A DNA stretch of 64,000 bases from Cellulosilyticum sp. (GTDB taxonomy: Bacteria > Bacillota > Clostridia > Lachnospirales > Cellulosilyticaceae). The notes under the pieces are model-generated. The model saw only the letters and a list, made by a program, of their open reading frames with translations. It did not search any database and had not been told where the DNA came from. Shown here one piece after another: positions 50,939 to 59,669 of this stretch. Position 1 is the stretch's first letter; the number at the start of each line of letters is the position of its first letter. The DNA lies in assembly GCA_015058045.1 (NCBI GenBank), contig SVDC01000002.1, positions 62,001 to 126,000 on the forward strand, read 5' to 3'. Position numbers and translations under genes: made by a program.

Positions 50939-51901
50939 TTAAATATCTGTACTTCCCCAGATAACCTTCTTACCATAAGTAATACTATCGATCTGGTCAG
51001 TATAAATATCACCTCTTCGACCTTCTAAAGCAAATAGCTCACAAGCTTCATCGCCCTCTTTTTGAGTCGCAAATTGCCAGTTAATGTAATCATTGCTTCT
51101 TATGCAGCGCATAAGGCCATCTGCATTAAGTTTATACCACTTCCACTTGCCATTACCGTTAATTCGGCAATTAACAGTCTTAGCTTCTGTGGCGGCAATA
51201 GCCTTATACATGATTACTGAAGGTTCATTGCTAAAGTCTAAACCCATAGAATAAGCTGTAGCAAGCTTTTCTTGAAATAATTCTGTTTCCCATTTGAAGT
51301 AAAACTCTTCTGCAACCTTCTTAATCGTTCTTTCAGAATCAAGTGATAAGAATATATTTTCAAAATCCTCGTGACTTAATTCAAATCGTTCAATATGCTC
51401 TGTTGCTCGCTTGCTTTCACCTAAATACGCTATATCCCAAGCAATCTGTTCTCCAAGTTCTTTAACACCTTCTACAGCTGTTAAATCATCTGGAACAGGA
51501 CGCTTATTTAATAGGTTTCTCACCTCATTTAGCACCTGACTCTCTATTTGAGCATATGCTGATTTGAGTGAAGCTTTATACTTTCCATTGAAGTATTCTT
51601 CAGCCTCCTCATCAGAACCCTCTCTACTATAGCATGGGCCTGCTTCAGGCCTTCTAAGGACATCTGTATCCCTGCCGTAAAGTACACCGTCTACATAGTA
51701 TCCGATGCACTCAAATTTCATATTACCAGGGAGCATATGATAGCCTGTTTCACCATAAATAACCTTGTTTCCAAGATACGCAGGACCAACGTTCATAATA
51801 AAGAATGTAGCCTCCGCATTGGGAAAACTAAGCTGTCTTGCTGCTGAATGTTCATCACATGTTTCGCATCCTTTGATAAGCCCTTTTATAATTTCAAACA
51901 T
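50939..51901 (-). CDS. Hypothetical protein (320 aa)
   Basis: Soluble protein; N-terminal MFEIIKGLIKGCETCDEHSA has a CxxC pair, the middle is a long helical segment (residues 95-210) and the C-terminus a small beta domain (CRINGNGKWKWYKLNADGLM). No family recognised. Downstream of a kissing-loop leader and of the toxin-antitoxin pair. Confidence 0.55.
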   Translation of the reverse strand: MFEIIKGLIKGCETCDEHSAARQLSFPNAEATFFIMNVGPAYLGNKVIYGETGYHMLPGNMKFECIGYYVDGVLYGRDTDVLRRPEAGPCYSREGSDEEAEEYFNGKYKASLKSAYAQIESQVLNEVRNLLNKRPVPDDLTAVEGVKELGEQIAWDIAYLGESKRATEHIERFELSHEDFENIFLSLDSERTIKKVAEEFYFKWETELFQEKLATAYSMGLDFSNEPSVIMYKAIAATEAKTVNCRINGNGKWKWYKLNADGLMRCIRSNDYINWQFATQKEGDEACELFALEGRRGDIYTDQIDSITYGKKVIWGSTDI

Positions 51902-51923
51902 TTGTTATACCTCCAAAATGATA

Positions 51924-51990
51924 GACTATCCCCATCAGTAGGATAGTCAAAATAATTGCTACCCTCTGATGTGGGTGTCCCTTTTGGGGA
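51924..51990 (-). promoter_or_regulatory. Kissing-loop 5' leader, copy B4
   Basis: Minus strand: TCCCC-AAAA-GGGA, ACCC-ACATCAG-AGGGT, linker, GACTATCC-TACTGATG-GGGATAGTC. Loop CATCAG pairs perfectly with loop CTGATG. Stems match copy B3, while both loops have changed together. Confidence 0.7.
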
Positions 51991-52004
51991 TATTAATTTT
52001 TTAA

Positions 52005-52328
52005 TTAAAGTAATGAATATCTGTTAAGTACAGAATATAATTCTTGCCTATCATCAATAATGAGTCTAAGAATAACTTTTTTATTCTTCTCATCAATTGT
52101 ATATATGACATAGTTATGAGGTATTACTAAAACCTTATAGCCCAGTCTTGATAAAGCCGCAAATTTATCACTTCCTATGTAAGGATTGGATAATCGATTG
52201 ATATGTTCCTCTATGCTTTTCAAACTCTTTTCCATAGTATCCATATCAAAATTTTTAGCTATCATAAAAGCAATTTCTAACAATGATGATTCGAATGTAT
52301 CTGTTCTTTCAATGATATAATTATTCAT
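52005..52328 (-). CDS. RelE/ParE-type toxin
   Basis: A 107-aa protein of the RelE/ParE fold: MNNYIIERTDTFESSLLEIA, the two-helix hairpin with SLKSIEEHINRLSNPY, the strand VLVIPHNYVIYTIDEKNKKV, and a C-terminal arginine-containing strand (ILRLIIDDRQELYSVL). Its start overlaps the antitoxin gene by 8 bp. RelE-type toxins cleave mRNA on ribosomes and ParE types block gyrase; which applies cannot be decided here. Probably stabilises the plasmid. Confidence 0.8.
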   Translation of the reverse strand: MNNYIIERTDTFESSLLEIAFMIAKNFDMDTMEKSLKSIEEHINRLSNPYIGSDKFAALSRLGYKVLVIPHNYVIYTIDEKNKKVILRLIIDDRQELYSVLNRYSLL

Positions 52329-52608
52329 TGACGCTCATACTCCTCACCTTTTCTTTGATTCTGTCGAACATTCCATCAATAGGTTCGACCCTACCATTTC
52401 GAACATCATCTTCAGATTGAGCAAGAAGTTCATATAAACGTAACTCATTTTTTAATTGTTTAAAATCATCGTAGCTCATGGAAACAGTGTCGCCTTTACC
52501 GTTAACTGTAATAATAACAGCTTCACGTTTCTCACGGCATTGTCTTGATATTTCGCTATAATGGTTTCTTAAATCTGATGATGGTCTTATATCTTCTGTC
52601 ATATACAT
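52321..52608 (-). CDS. Phd/YefM-type antitoxin
   Basis: About 95 aa from ATG 52608 (MYMTEDIRPSSDLRNHYSEI); GGAGGTG is 6 nt upstream, while the longer ORF starts have no proper SD. The N-terminal Phd/YefM DNA-binding domain (residues 1-60, VIITVNGKGDTVSMSYDDF) is followed by a helical toxin-neutralising tail. The promoter contains an inverted repeat, the expected autoregulatory operator. Confidence 0.85.
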   Translation of the reverse strand: MYMTEDIRPSSDLRNHYSEISRQCREKREAVIITVNGKGDTVSMSYDDFKQLKNELRLYELLAQSEDDVRNGRVEPIDGMFDRIKEKVRSMSVNE

Positions 52609-52622
52609 AGGCATCACCTCCA

Positions 52623-52658
52623 TAGTCAAATTTTATCATTATTTGACTAATTTATCAA
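52623..52658 (-). promoter_or_regulatory. Toxin-antitoxin promoter with operator
   Basis: Minus strand: -35 TTGATA, 17 bp, -10 TAAAAT. TAGTCAAA (52623-52630) and TTTGACTA (52642-52649) form an 8-bp inverted repeat with 11-bp spacing that flanks the -10 box. Confidence 0.7.
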
Positions 52659-52685
52659 ATTATGTTTCTTTCAGGAATTTCTCAT

Positions 52686-52940
52686 TTACTCAAGACTTTG
52701 TTCAAGATAATTACAAAATCCTTCGTAATAATCCTGGATTGATTCTTCGATTTTATCGACGATTGCTTTTGCCTCCTCCTCACTAAGAGTACAGCCTATC
52801 AGCTCACCGTCTTCATCAAGAATCGCTCCATCTTCTACATCGTCATCATATGAATGTCCTGCTAAACATTCCCATTCAATTTCATTACATTCTGATGATG
52901 TATAATATTCATTAGAGTATGGACAACCAACACATTTCAT
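52686..52940 (-). CDS. Small Cys-rich acidic protein
   Basis: 84 aa; N-terminal CVGCPYSNEYY with later CNEIEWEC suggests a four-Cys metal site, followed by an acidic helical tail (AKAIVDKIEESIQDYYEGF). One base separates it from the preceding gene stop, so it is coupled. Function unknown. Confidence 0.55.
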   Translation of the reverse strand: MKCVGCPYSNEYYTSSECNEIEWECLAGHSYDDDVEDGAILDEDGELIGCTLSEEEAKAIVDKIEESIQDYYEGFCNYLEQSLE

Positions 52941-52941
52941 A

Positions 52942-53526
52942 TTAATTATCCCCTTCCTTTGAATTTAACTGCTCAGTAGCAAGCTCAAAAGCAAGCATGT
53001 AAAGCTCTAAGATTTCTGTATTCTTTCTTCCAATACTATCAAAGTATTCAAAGCAATCCTGATCATACTCGTTTAAAAGCTCATATGCTTTACTGCCTAA
53101 TCCATTACGAGAATTGAAATCGTCCATGATTTCTTGAATTTTCTCTTCTCTAAGCTCGTCTTGAGTTTCGTCGCAGAATGAATCAAATTCCACATCTGCT
53201 AAACGTTCATTTAACTCTTTTACCGCAAGCTCTTCGTCATACTCGTAGATAGGTCTACTAGCACAGTCAATCTTTCCCTTAAAATATCCTATATTATGAA
53301 CAAAGTCTTTAAAACCTTCAAAAGTCATATTATTGTAGTTAGTGGCCACAAGCTCACCCAAGTCTCCAGATATATGACATCTGCACCAATCTTCCTCAAA
53401 TATAAATCTGATACGGTAATTAATGCTTTCAGGGTTCTTAAAATCAAGAACTTTTATATCGCCATAATCTTTTAATGTGGCAACATGATTTTTGAAATGC
53501 TCTATTTGTCTTTCTCTATTAAACAT
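52942..53526 (-). CDS. Hypothetical phage-type protein (194 aa)
   Basis: N-terminal helix, then INYRIRFIFEEDWCRCHISGDLGELV, a pattern seen in many uncharacterised phage and plasmid proteins, then a long helical acidic region. SD GGAGA. No function recognised. The leader at 53544-53590 precedes it. Confidence 0.55.
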   Translation of the reverse strand: MFNRERQIEHFKNHVATLKDYGDIKVLDFKNPESINYRIRFIFEEDWCRCHISGDLGELVATNYNNMTFEGFKDFVHNIGYFKGKIDCASRPIYEYDEELAVKELNERLADVEFDSFCDETQDELREEKIQEIMDDFNSRNGLGSKAYELLNEYDQDCFEYFDSIGRKNTEILELYMLAFELATEQLNSKEGDN

Positions 53527-53543
53527 AATGATTTCTCCTACAA

Positions 53544-53590
53544 GCTATCCCGATGCACCGAGATAGCAATTTACTATCCCGTGCATGGGA
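53544..53590 (-). promoter_or_regulatory. Kissing-loop 5' leader, copy B5
   Basis: Minus strand: TCCC-ATGCAC-GGGA hairpin, 9-nt linker, GCTATC-TCGGTGCATCG-GGATAGC hairpin. ATGCAC and GTGCAT are exact reverse complements. It lies just after the methyltransferase stop codon. Confidence 0.7.
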
Positions 53591-53604
53591 ACATCTTAAT
53601 TTAC

Positions 53605-54401
53605 TTACGCTGCCTTCTTAAGTGTTTCTTTAGAAGTATTAGTGGCAAGCTTCATATCACTGATTAATTCTGGATACTGAGCAAATAATGATTTAAAAAT
53701 GTGCTCTAATACTGGAACGCATATAGAGTTCCCTGCGAGCTTTGCAATCTGTGCTTCAGTCAGTCCTGCTTTAATCATTTTATCATAGTCTTCATCTCTG
53801 AATCCCATAAGTCTTAACTTTTCCTTTGATGTAAACATTCTAAATTTATCATCAATAAGAACGCCCTGACGAGGCGATGTTGTAAGTGTGCTTGCGCAAT
53901 CTCCAACTCTGCCCCTACGGTTCTTTGAGTTTGGAAAAGCTAAATCTACTCGCTGATATTCATTGATAGGCACATAGCCAACACCTGCACCAAAGTCACC
54001 TTTTACAGCTTGTTTTACATACCACTGACCATTTACTTTCTTCGTAATTGCAAGCTCAGTATCTGTAAAGCTATTGTCTTCAAAACTTGCAGACAAGTCT
54101 AAGAACTGCTTAAGTGTATATCTTTCCTCTTCAGGTATAGCCTTTGGCATTTCAAAAACACCGTTTCTATCAGCAATATCATTAAGTACAGAAATACAAA
54201 AGAAACGATCTCTTGCTTGTGGAATGCCGTATTCTGATGCATCAAGCATATATGGAACCATAATGCTTCGCTCTGATACGTAACCACCTTTATCTACGTA
54301 TTTATTGCTACCACAAAATGTATTTGTGTAGCCGTAAGATTCCATAGTTCTAAGATAGTTTTCTAGTACTTCTGCATGCGAATATGCCATGTTAGATAGC
54401 G
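53605..54401 (-). CDS. C5 DNA methyltransferase, 3' exon (split by group II intron)
   Basis: Encodes the last 264 residues of the split enzyme. After splicing, exon 1 GTA-C joins CG-CTA-TCT to read ENVPLSNMAYSHAEVLENYL in frame. It contains motif VIII (GIPQARDRFFCISV), the target-recognition region, and motifs IX/X (RMFTSKEKLRLMGF and LAGNSICVPVLEHIF). The enzyme methylates cytosine at C5 in DNA. Full length after splicing is about 426 aa. The unspliced ORF starting at MAYSHAEV lacks the catalytic Cys and would be inactive. Confidence 0.85.
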
Positions 54402-54444
54402 ATAGGTAATCTTTTGATACAATCTCCAGATTTTCCCCCGCTCC

Positions 54445-54478
54445 GCACCGTGCATGCGACTTTCACCGCACACGGCGC
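54445..54478 (-). ncRNA. Group II intron domain V
   Basis: 34-nt catalytic hairpin with GCGCCGTG/CATGCACGGTGC-type pairing and a GAAA tetraloop in GGTGAAAGTC. The triad at its base reads CGC rather than the more common AGC. Confidence 0.85.
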
Positions 54479-54545
54479 ACCCTCGTTTTAATGTTTTCTT
54501 CAATTACTAGCTTATAACAAACTCCATTTTTCGAAATTAACAGAA

Positions 54546-56477
54546 CTAGTTTTTAACAGCTATAATTGGTTCTAACTCAATCAACTTTCTTAATTTATTC
54601 AACTTACTTAATTGCATTTCATCTAAATTTAATATCTTTAGATATTTATTGATTGTCTCAGCTCTCGTGGCATGCAGTAATATGTGAACGTCTTCTAGTA
54701 TTAGAATTAGGTTCGCATATTTGTCGCTTCCACCAAGAGATTTAGGAATTTTATGGTGACAGTGGATTTCACTAGCATTTTCGAATTCCTTATCAGTTAT
54801 ATAACATTTGCCCATTTGTGCTGAGAATAATGATATACGATTATCTGCATATTCAACCGTACCATGTACAGTCTGTCGCATCAATTCGTGCATTACTCTG
54901 GTGTTAATGCTCAAGTCTTTGTGCATCATCGCACGTCCTTCCTTAGTGTACGGAGTCTTGCCTCTTTTAAGGTTAGACGGGGCTTTGGTTTGTACATAAC
55001 TTATTGGATAGATTGGAGTACCTGTTGCCTTATCAAAGCGTAGCGTTTTGGATTTTCCATATCGCTGTTTTTCGTTTGGCGTTAGTTCTCTTCCTTTGCG
55101 AGAAAGTCTACCCTTTTCTCTTGTTGTTCTGAGCTGATGCATCATCACATCATTAATCAACCATGCTACTCTAGCAAAGTCTTTATTAATGTGTGAAGCG
55201 TGTTGATAGTAATTCTGCATACCCATTACCATTGAGTTATATCTCAAGGCTTGAGTAAGTGCGTCTTTATCATCTTTTGGATGTGCAATTCTCTTAATTT
55301 GTTGTTTTAATTTTTCAGTTTCACGAATTAAGTTCTTGTCTGCTACGTGTGACTCTGTAACAAACTTTCCTTTCTTTGGACGAAGACTAATTTTAAACCC
55401 TAAGAACTCACAATATTGCTTTTCCATATTAACTACCTTCGTTTTCTCTTCTGAGATATCAAGGTTAAGTCTTTGTTTAAGCCATTGTGTCACTGCATAT
55501 TTTGTCTTTAATGCAGATTCTTTAGTTCTACACAGTATCCTAAAGTCATCTGCATATCGTACAATATACATTTCTTTGAGATTAGTCTTCTTCATTGCCC
55601 TATATCCGCTGCCTTTGTTCTCGCTTCCATTTTTGTTAATCGTAACTGCATATTTGTATGCAACTGGATTCTTTTCCCATTGACTTTCAATCCAATGGTC
55701 GAGTTCGTTGAGAACAATGTTCGCAAGTAGAGGAGAAATAATACCTCCCTGAGGGGTTCCTTTATGGGGAATGTATTTCTCACCATTAGGCATCATAATA
55801 GGTGCTTTAAGGATTTGTTTGATTACATAGATAAGCTGTTTGTCTTGAATTCCAAGTGCCCATATTTGTTTGATAAGCTTTTGATGGTCAACATTGTCGA
55901 AGAATCCTCTAATATCAAATTCCACAACATAATGTAATCCCGTATAAGTGCTGTATCGTTCTAACTCAGCGATAGCATTCTCAGTAGAGCGTCCTGGTCT
56001 AAAACCATAGCTGTGCTCACTGAATTTGGCTTCACATATAGGCTCTATTACTTGCTTGATACATTGTTGTATCAATCTATCCCACATACAAGGGATACCA
56101 AGAGGCCTAACAGAACCATTTGGTTTTGGAATGTCTTTTCTTCTAACAGCTCTAGGGTTGTATCCTCTTTTTCCTGTAACGAATTTTCTGACATTAGAAA
56201 CTATCTCTTCAGAACTTAGCTTTTTCAAGTCATTGATACTAAGCTTGTCCGTTCCTGGAGTTATGCTGCCATGATTGGCTTTAATGTTTCTATATGCTAG
56301 AAGAATATTTTGCGAGCTTAAAATTAATGGCATCAATGAGTCAAAGATTTCCCCATCCTTTGCCTTAGCATAAAGCTCATCAAATGTTTCCTGCATATCA
56401 TAATATTCGTTATGACGGATACTATCCACTTTTGTTTGTAGCTCGTTGTCTTGTCTGTTTCGATACTGTTTTGCCAT
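54546..56477 (-). CDS. ltrA: Group II intron-encoded reverse transcriptase/maturase with HNH endonuclease
   Basis: A 643-aa LtrA-type protein. The reverse transcriptase domain includes PKPNGSVRPLGIP, YGFRPGRSTENAI, KGTPQGGIISPLLANI and the catalytic YADD (VRYADDFRI, about residue 308). The maturase X domain follows (residues about 385-500). A C-terminal HNH endonuclease closes the protein (CYITDKEF, then CHHKIPKSLGGSDKYANL). It helps the intron fold for splicing and carries out retrohoming by target-primed reverse transcription. No stop or frameshift is evident. SD GAGGTGATG precedes the start. Confidence 0.95.
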   Translation of the reverse strand: MAKQYRNRQDNELQTKVDSIRHNEYYDMQETFDELYAKAKDGEIFDSLMPLILSSQNILLAYRNIKANHGSITPGTDKLSINDLKKLSSEEIVSNVRKFVTGKRGYNPRAVRRKDIPKPNGSVRPLGIPCMWDRLIQQCIKQVIEPICEAKFSEHSYGFRPGRSTENAIAELERYSTYTGLHYVVEFDIRGFFDNVDHQKLIKQIWALGIQDKQLIYVIKQILKAPIMMPNGEKYIPHKGTPQGGIISPLLANIVLNELDHWIESQWEKNPVAYKYAVTINKNGSENKGSGYRAMKKTNLKEMYIVRYADDFRILCRTKESALKTKYAVTQWLKQRLNLDISEEKTKVVNMEKQYCEFLGFKISLRPKKGKFVTESHVADKNLIRETEKLKQQIKRIAHPKDDKDALTQALRYNSMVMGMQNYYQHASHINKDFARVAWLINDVMMHQLRTTREKGRLSRKGRELTPNEKQRYGKSKTLRFDKATGTPIYPISYVQTKAPSNLKRGKTPYTKEGRAMMHKDLSINTRVMHELMRQTVHGTVEYADNRISLFSAQMGKCYITDKEFENASEIHCHHKIPKSLGGSDKYANLILILEDVHILLHATRAETINKYLKILNLDEMQLSKLNKLRKLIELEPIIAVKN

Positions 56478-57173
56478 AGGGCATCACCTCCTCTTATCAG
56501 GAGTGACTTCTTTTTATCTTACTCGAAATCCCTATTACAAACTATGTATTGAATCATTCATTAAAACGACTTGAGGCCATCATTCCTTTTCCCATTACAG
56601 GAAATATCATCACTTCGACCTCTACTTTTCGGCATTAGTTAAGGAGCTTATTGTTCTTCGTCTCCAACATCAATAGATGTCTAATACCTTTCCTTGTTCC
56701 GATAATCCTATCTTTACATATACCCTTAGGTTCCTACTCTAGGCCTGTTTTACTTGAGTATGCCTGTAACATACTATGGACTTTCATAACGTACAAATTT
56801 TACTCATCCACATAAAACTCCTAATTAAAGGAAGATACATTTCTATATCTTGGAAATATAGACCCGTACATTCGCAGGTTCGTCAGTTTCTTCGGCTCGA
56901 AACATTCTAACCATAGGTATTTTATAGACCTCCGGCATATAGGGTATATAGCTCACCTCTGAGCCACTTTCGTCACCATTATGTGTTACGATACCTCTCT
57001 GCCGACTTTAGCGGGCTTCACACATCTTAGTTTTCACTATATGATGCATGCCGCAGTATCAAGGGAAGCGTTTCAGGGCGTTACCCCATCATTCCACTTC
57101 TCGGATTGTCAGTTTACAAACTGATTATAATTTCAGCTTGTAGCCAACCTTTTCAGTTAGCAACAAGTCGCAC

Positions 57174-57657
57174 GTACGTTTTCCCATATAACAACCTTTG
57201 GCTGTCTTGTGAGCTCTCTATACCCATCAGAAGGGTTAGGGTCTAATATCTGAAGTGTTCTCTCATAAAGAATAGAACGGCCAGTATTTATATCGTTTTT
57301 GCCCTCCCTGCTGAAATCCTGACATGGTGAGCCATGTACCAGGATATCTACATTCATATTCCATAGACGTATATCCTGTGGTCTATTAGATAAATCAAAC
57401 ATCTGATTATAGGCCTGTACTGCAAAAGGAAGAACTTCGACATAATCGATACTCTTTACCTTTTCAGCTGCCAAGTTTCTAAGCTGACGCTTATTTGCAT
57501 CTGGGTTTGAATCCTTAACCATCTGTGATATTACGTTTTCTAATGCTCTTCTTGGGGCTCCAATACCACCAAAAAGTTCAAGTAAGTGAAGTGGCTGTGA
57601 CTGCATATCACAATCTACTACATTTTTCTCTTTGTGATTCTTAAAATCACGACTCAT
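57174..57657 (-). CDS. C5 DNA methyltransferase, 5' exon
   Basis: Encodes residues 1-161 of the split enzyme. Motif I is [15 protein letters not shown] (residues 26-40), motif [11 protein letters not shown] carries the catalytic Cys, and motif VI VIWENV ends exactly at the intron junction. Start ATG 57657 has SD AAGGAGG. In the unspliced transcript translation would run into the intron and stop after RATCC. The adjacent gene order (105-aa protein, second C5 methyltransferase) suggests a methylation cassette without an obvious cognate endonuclease. Confidence 0.88.
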
Positions 57658-57685
57658 ATTTTCTGCCTCCTTAAATTAAAATAAA

Positions 57686-57738
57686 GAGACTATCCCAAAC
57701 AAGGGACAGTCTCAAGAACCAATTTCCTTGCAGGGTTT
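57686..57738 (-). promoter_or_regulatory. Two-hairpin 5' leader before the split methyltransferase, copy B6
   Basis: Minus strand: AACCCTGCAAGGAAATTGGTT hairpin region, then GAGACTGTCCC-TTGTTT-GGGATAGTCTC. GCAAGG can pair with CCTTGT (one G-U). Weaker than the other copies because the complementarity overlaps a stem. Confidence 0.45.
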
Positions 57739-57741
57739 CTT

Positions 57742-58059
57742 TTAAGCAGCTTTTAGTGCTCTTTTTGTATGATTTAATTGATCGACATAATCAATAGCTC
57801 TCATAGCATTGATTTTGTCTTCTGGCATAGTCTTAATATTATGAAATTCATATATAGTCTTTGGATCAATAATATCTTCACCAAAGTAAAGATTATCAAT
57901 ATTCTCTTCAGGTATATATGAACAGCTGTAGCATAATGCTGCAACTATCCATCTTACCTTTAAAGATACGACTTTATCATTCTTTATAACCATATCAAGA
58001 ACTTCTACTAAGCCACCAATTGAATCATATATTGTTAAATCTGCTACTGTTTTTTCCAT
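57742..58059 (-). CDS. Hypothetical protein between two methyltransferases
   Basis: 105 aa, MEKTVADLTIYDSIGGLVEV, with a VLDMVIKNDKVVSLKVRWIV strand-helix and C-terminal helix MPEDKINAMRAIDYVDQL. SD AAGGAGG; 13 bp after the upstream methyltransferase gene. No family recognised; co-transcription suggests a link to methylation or simply shared regulation. Confidence 0.55.
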   Translation of the reverse strand: MEKTVADLTIYDSIGGLVEVLDMVIKNDKVVSLKVRWIVAALCYSCSYIPEENIDNLYFGEDIIDPKTIYEFHNIKTMPEDKINAMRAIDYVDQLNHTKRALKAA

Positions 58060-58072
58060 CTTTAAAACCTCC

Positions 58073-59515
58073 TTATGCTACTGCCAATGAAAGTCCAAGG
58101 CTCTCGTTTGAATATCTGTAAAGAGCATTTTTAATGATGCTCTTCGCAAATGAGGAGATTGCCTGTGTTACGCCATTTCCGCACTGTTGCTGTCTATCGT
58201 TTATAGAACCCAAAAACTTAAAGTTCTTATCAAGTCCCATAATAGCAGCTGCCTCAGATACAGATAAAATTCTGTTTTCTGTAGGATGTGTGAGGTTTAC
58301 CTTACGCCAGTTTGTAATGGTTACAGAAGGCTCATTTTCGTCTAAACGTCTATAGACATTACTATGACGATCTAAATGTTCCATCTCCTTGATGTACTTA
58401 TAATTTCCACCTTGAGGAACCTGAGCCATCTTAGCCTGCGTAGATGCCGAAGCTTTAGTAATATCATTGTAGTTGTACCACTCTGATGTTACTTTCTTTA
58501 AAGCATCCTTTACTACCTTTTTTGATGTAAGGCATACATCTGGAATAACAATCTTTCCCATTGCTTTGATTGAACCTATTAATAGCATTCTTTTACGTTT
58601 GCTATATCCACCTACTTCCCAGTCATTAACGACTGAATAAGTGATGTTATAGTCATCAGAAAGAGCTGTTAGTACTCTTTCTAAGTACTTGCCCTTTTCC
58701 TTTGTAATAAACTGCTCTACATTTTCAATCAAAAACATAAGTGGCTTCTTAGCCTGTACAATACGAATGTAATCATCAATAAGAAGTCTCTTTGAATTAT
58801 CCTGCACCTCATTGCCCGCTCTATTAGCATTGCTATATCCCTGGCAACATGGGCCACCGATAATTAAATCAGCGTTTGGAACCTGAGCTTCTTTTAAATC
58901 TCGAATATCCATACATAAGATATGATCTCCAATGTTAGCTTTATAAGTTTCGCAAGCGGATTTATCAAAATCCACAGCAAACTTAATATCAAAGCTTTCA
59001 TCTTTCTTGAACGGATAATCAAGTAACCCTGCTCCAGAAAACAGTGAAACTGTATCATACACATACGATAAATCAGTTCTAGTCTTCTGAGAAAACAGGC
59101 CTGAAGCTGTGAGCATATCAACTAAAGCTGAGTCATGCTCGATAAGAGAACTCTTATCAATTTCAAAGGTAATATCTTCAGATTTGTCGATTAAATCAAC
59201 AATATCTCTATCAGATAAACCTTCTGTATTTACATTCTTTTTTATTACATGGACGATAATCTTATTATCTAAGACTTCTACTTCCATGTATGCTGCCATG
59301 CTCATCACCTGTCTGATTTCCTCATTTCTAAGGTCAACAAGTGGCTTTGCATTAGCACCTTTTCTACTCATCTTATATTTGCCTTTTTCATCGGCTAAGA
59401 TGATTACCTCTGAGCTTGCATTATCTACAATATATCTATAGTGTGTGCCTGCCCTAAAATGTTCGTTTTCTGCAAATGAGAATGTTAGTCCTCTATTGCT
59501 TTTCTTAATACGCAT
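58073..59515 (-). CDS. C5 cytosine DNA methyltransferase (second)
   Basis: 480 aa from ATG 59515 (MRIKKSNRGLTFSF), preceded by AGGAGG; the longer ORF start is leader sequence. The N-terminal 155 residues are extra. The methyltransferase core begins with motif I SLFSGAGLLDYPF, motif IV GGPCCQGYSN carries the catalytic Cys, motif VI is FLIENV, motif VIII GGYSKRKRMLLIG, and motif X near CGNGVTQAIS. All key residues are intact. No restriction enzyme adjoins it, so it may protect the plasmid from host restriction. Driven by leader A6. Confidence 0.9.
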   Translation of the reverse strand: MRIKKSNRGLTFSFAENEHFRAGTHYRYIVDNASSEVIILADEKGKYKMSRKGANAKPLVDLRNEEIRQVMSMAAYMEVEVLDNKIIVHVIKKNVNTEGLSDRDIVDLIDKSEDITFEIDKSSLIEHDSALVDMLTASGLFSQKTRTDLSYVYDTVSLFSGAGLLDYPFKKDESFDIKFAVDFDKSACETYKANIGDHILCMDIRDLKEAQVPNADLIIGGPCCQGYSNANRAGNEVQDNSKRLLIDDYIRIVQAKKPLMFLIENVEQFITKEKGKYLERVLTALSDDYNITYSVVNDWEVGGYSKRKRMLLIGSIKAMGKIVIPDVCLTSKKVVKDALKKVTSEWYNYNDITKASASTQAKMAQVPQGGNYKYIKEMEHLDRHSNVYRRLDENEPSVTITNWRKVNLTHPTENRILSVSEAAAIMGLDKNFKFLGSINDRQQQCGNGVTQAISSFAKSIIKNALYRYSNESLGLSLAVA

Positions 59516-59542
59516 CTTTATTAACCTCCTAAAAATAAAATA

Positions 59543-59600
59543 AGCCACCCGTCGGTGACTAAAACTATAATCACCTTCTGGTGTCTCTTACGTCTAAGAG
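59543..59600 (-). promoter_or_regulatory. Three-hairpin 5' leader of the second methyltransferase
   Basis: Minus strand: CTCTTA-GACG-TAAGAG, CACC-AGAA-GGTG, AGTCACC-GACG-GGTGGCT, then T-rich and AGGAGG. Nearly the same as 18227-18282 and 61545-61602 despite unrelated downstream genes. Confidence 0.65.
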
Positions 59601-59669
59601 GATTCACTTAATATATGATAAAAAGCAATAAAAATAGCCGTCTAATATGACGACTTGCTTGTAACAAAA

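Larger units (their letters stand above)
54402..57173 (-). mobile_element. Group II intron in a C5 methyltransferase gene
   Basis: Minus strand, 2772 bp. The 5' end is GTGCGAC (consensus GUGYG) at 57173 and the 3' end CCTAT (AY) at 54402. Domain V lies at 54445-54478 with the diagnostic GGTGAAAGTCGC core, followed by a domain VI hairpin (AATCT/AGATT). EBS1 GTACGTT (56794-56788) matches the last seven bases of exon 1, AACGTAC. Domain IV holds the RT gene. Boundaries restore a perfect reading frame, so the intron looks intact and splicing-competent. Confidence 0.9.

Noticed and set aside
54402-54604. Reading the 3' methyltransferase ORF (MAYSHAEV...) as an independent full gene
   Set aside because: It lacks motifs I and IV with the catalytic Cys; the frame continues upstream to the intron boundary and joins exon 1.
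56775-56780. TCCATA on the minus strand as EBS2 pairing with TATGGG of exon 1
   Set aside because: It lies 3' of EBS1, whereas EBS2 normally precedes EBS1 in domain I; only EBS1 is claimed.
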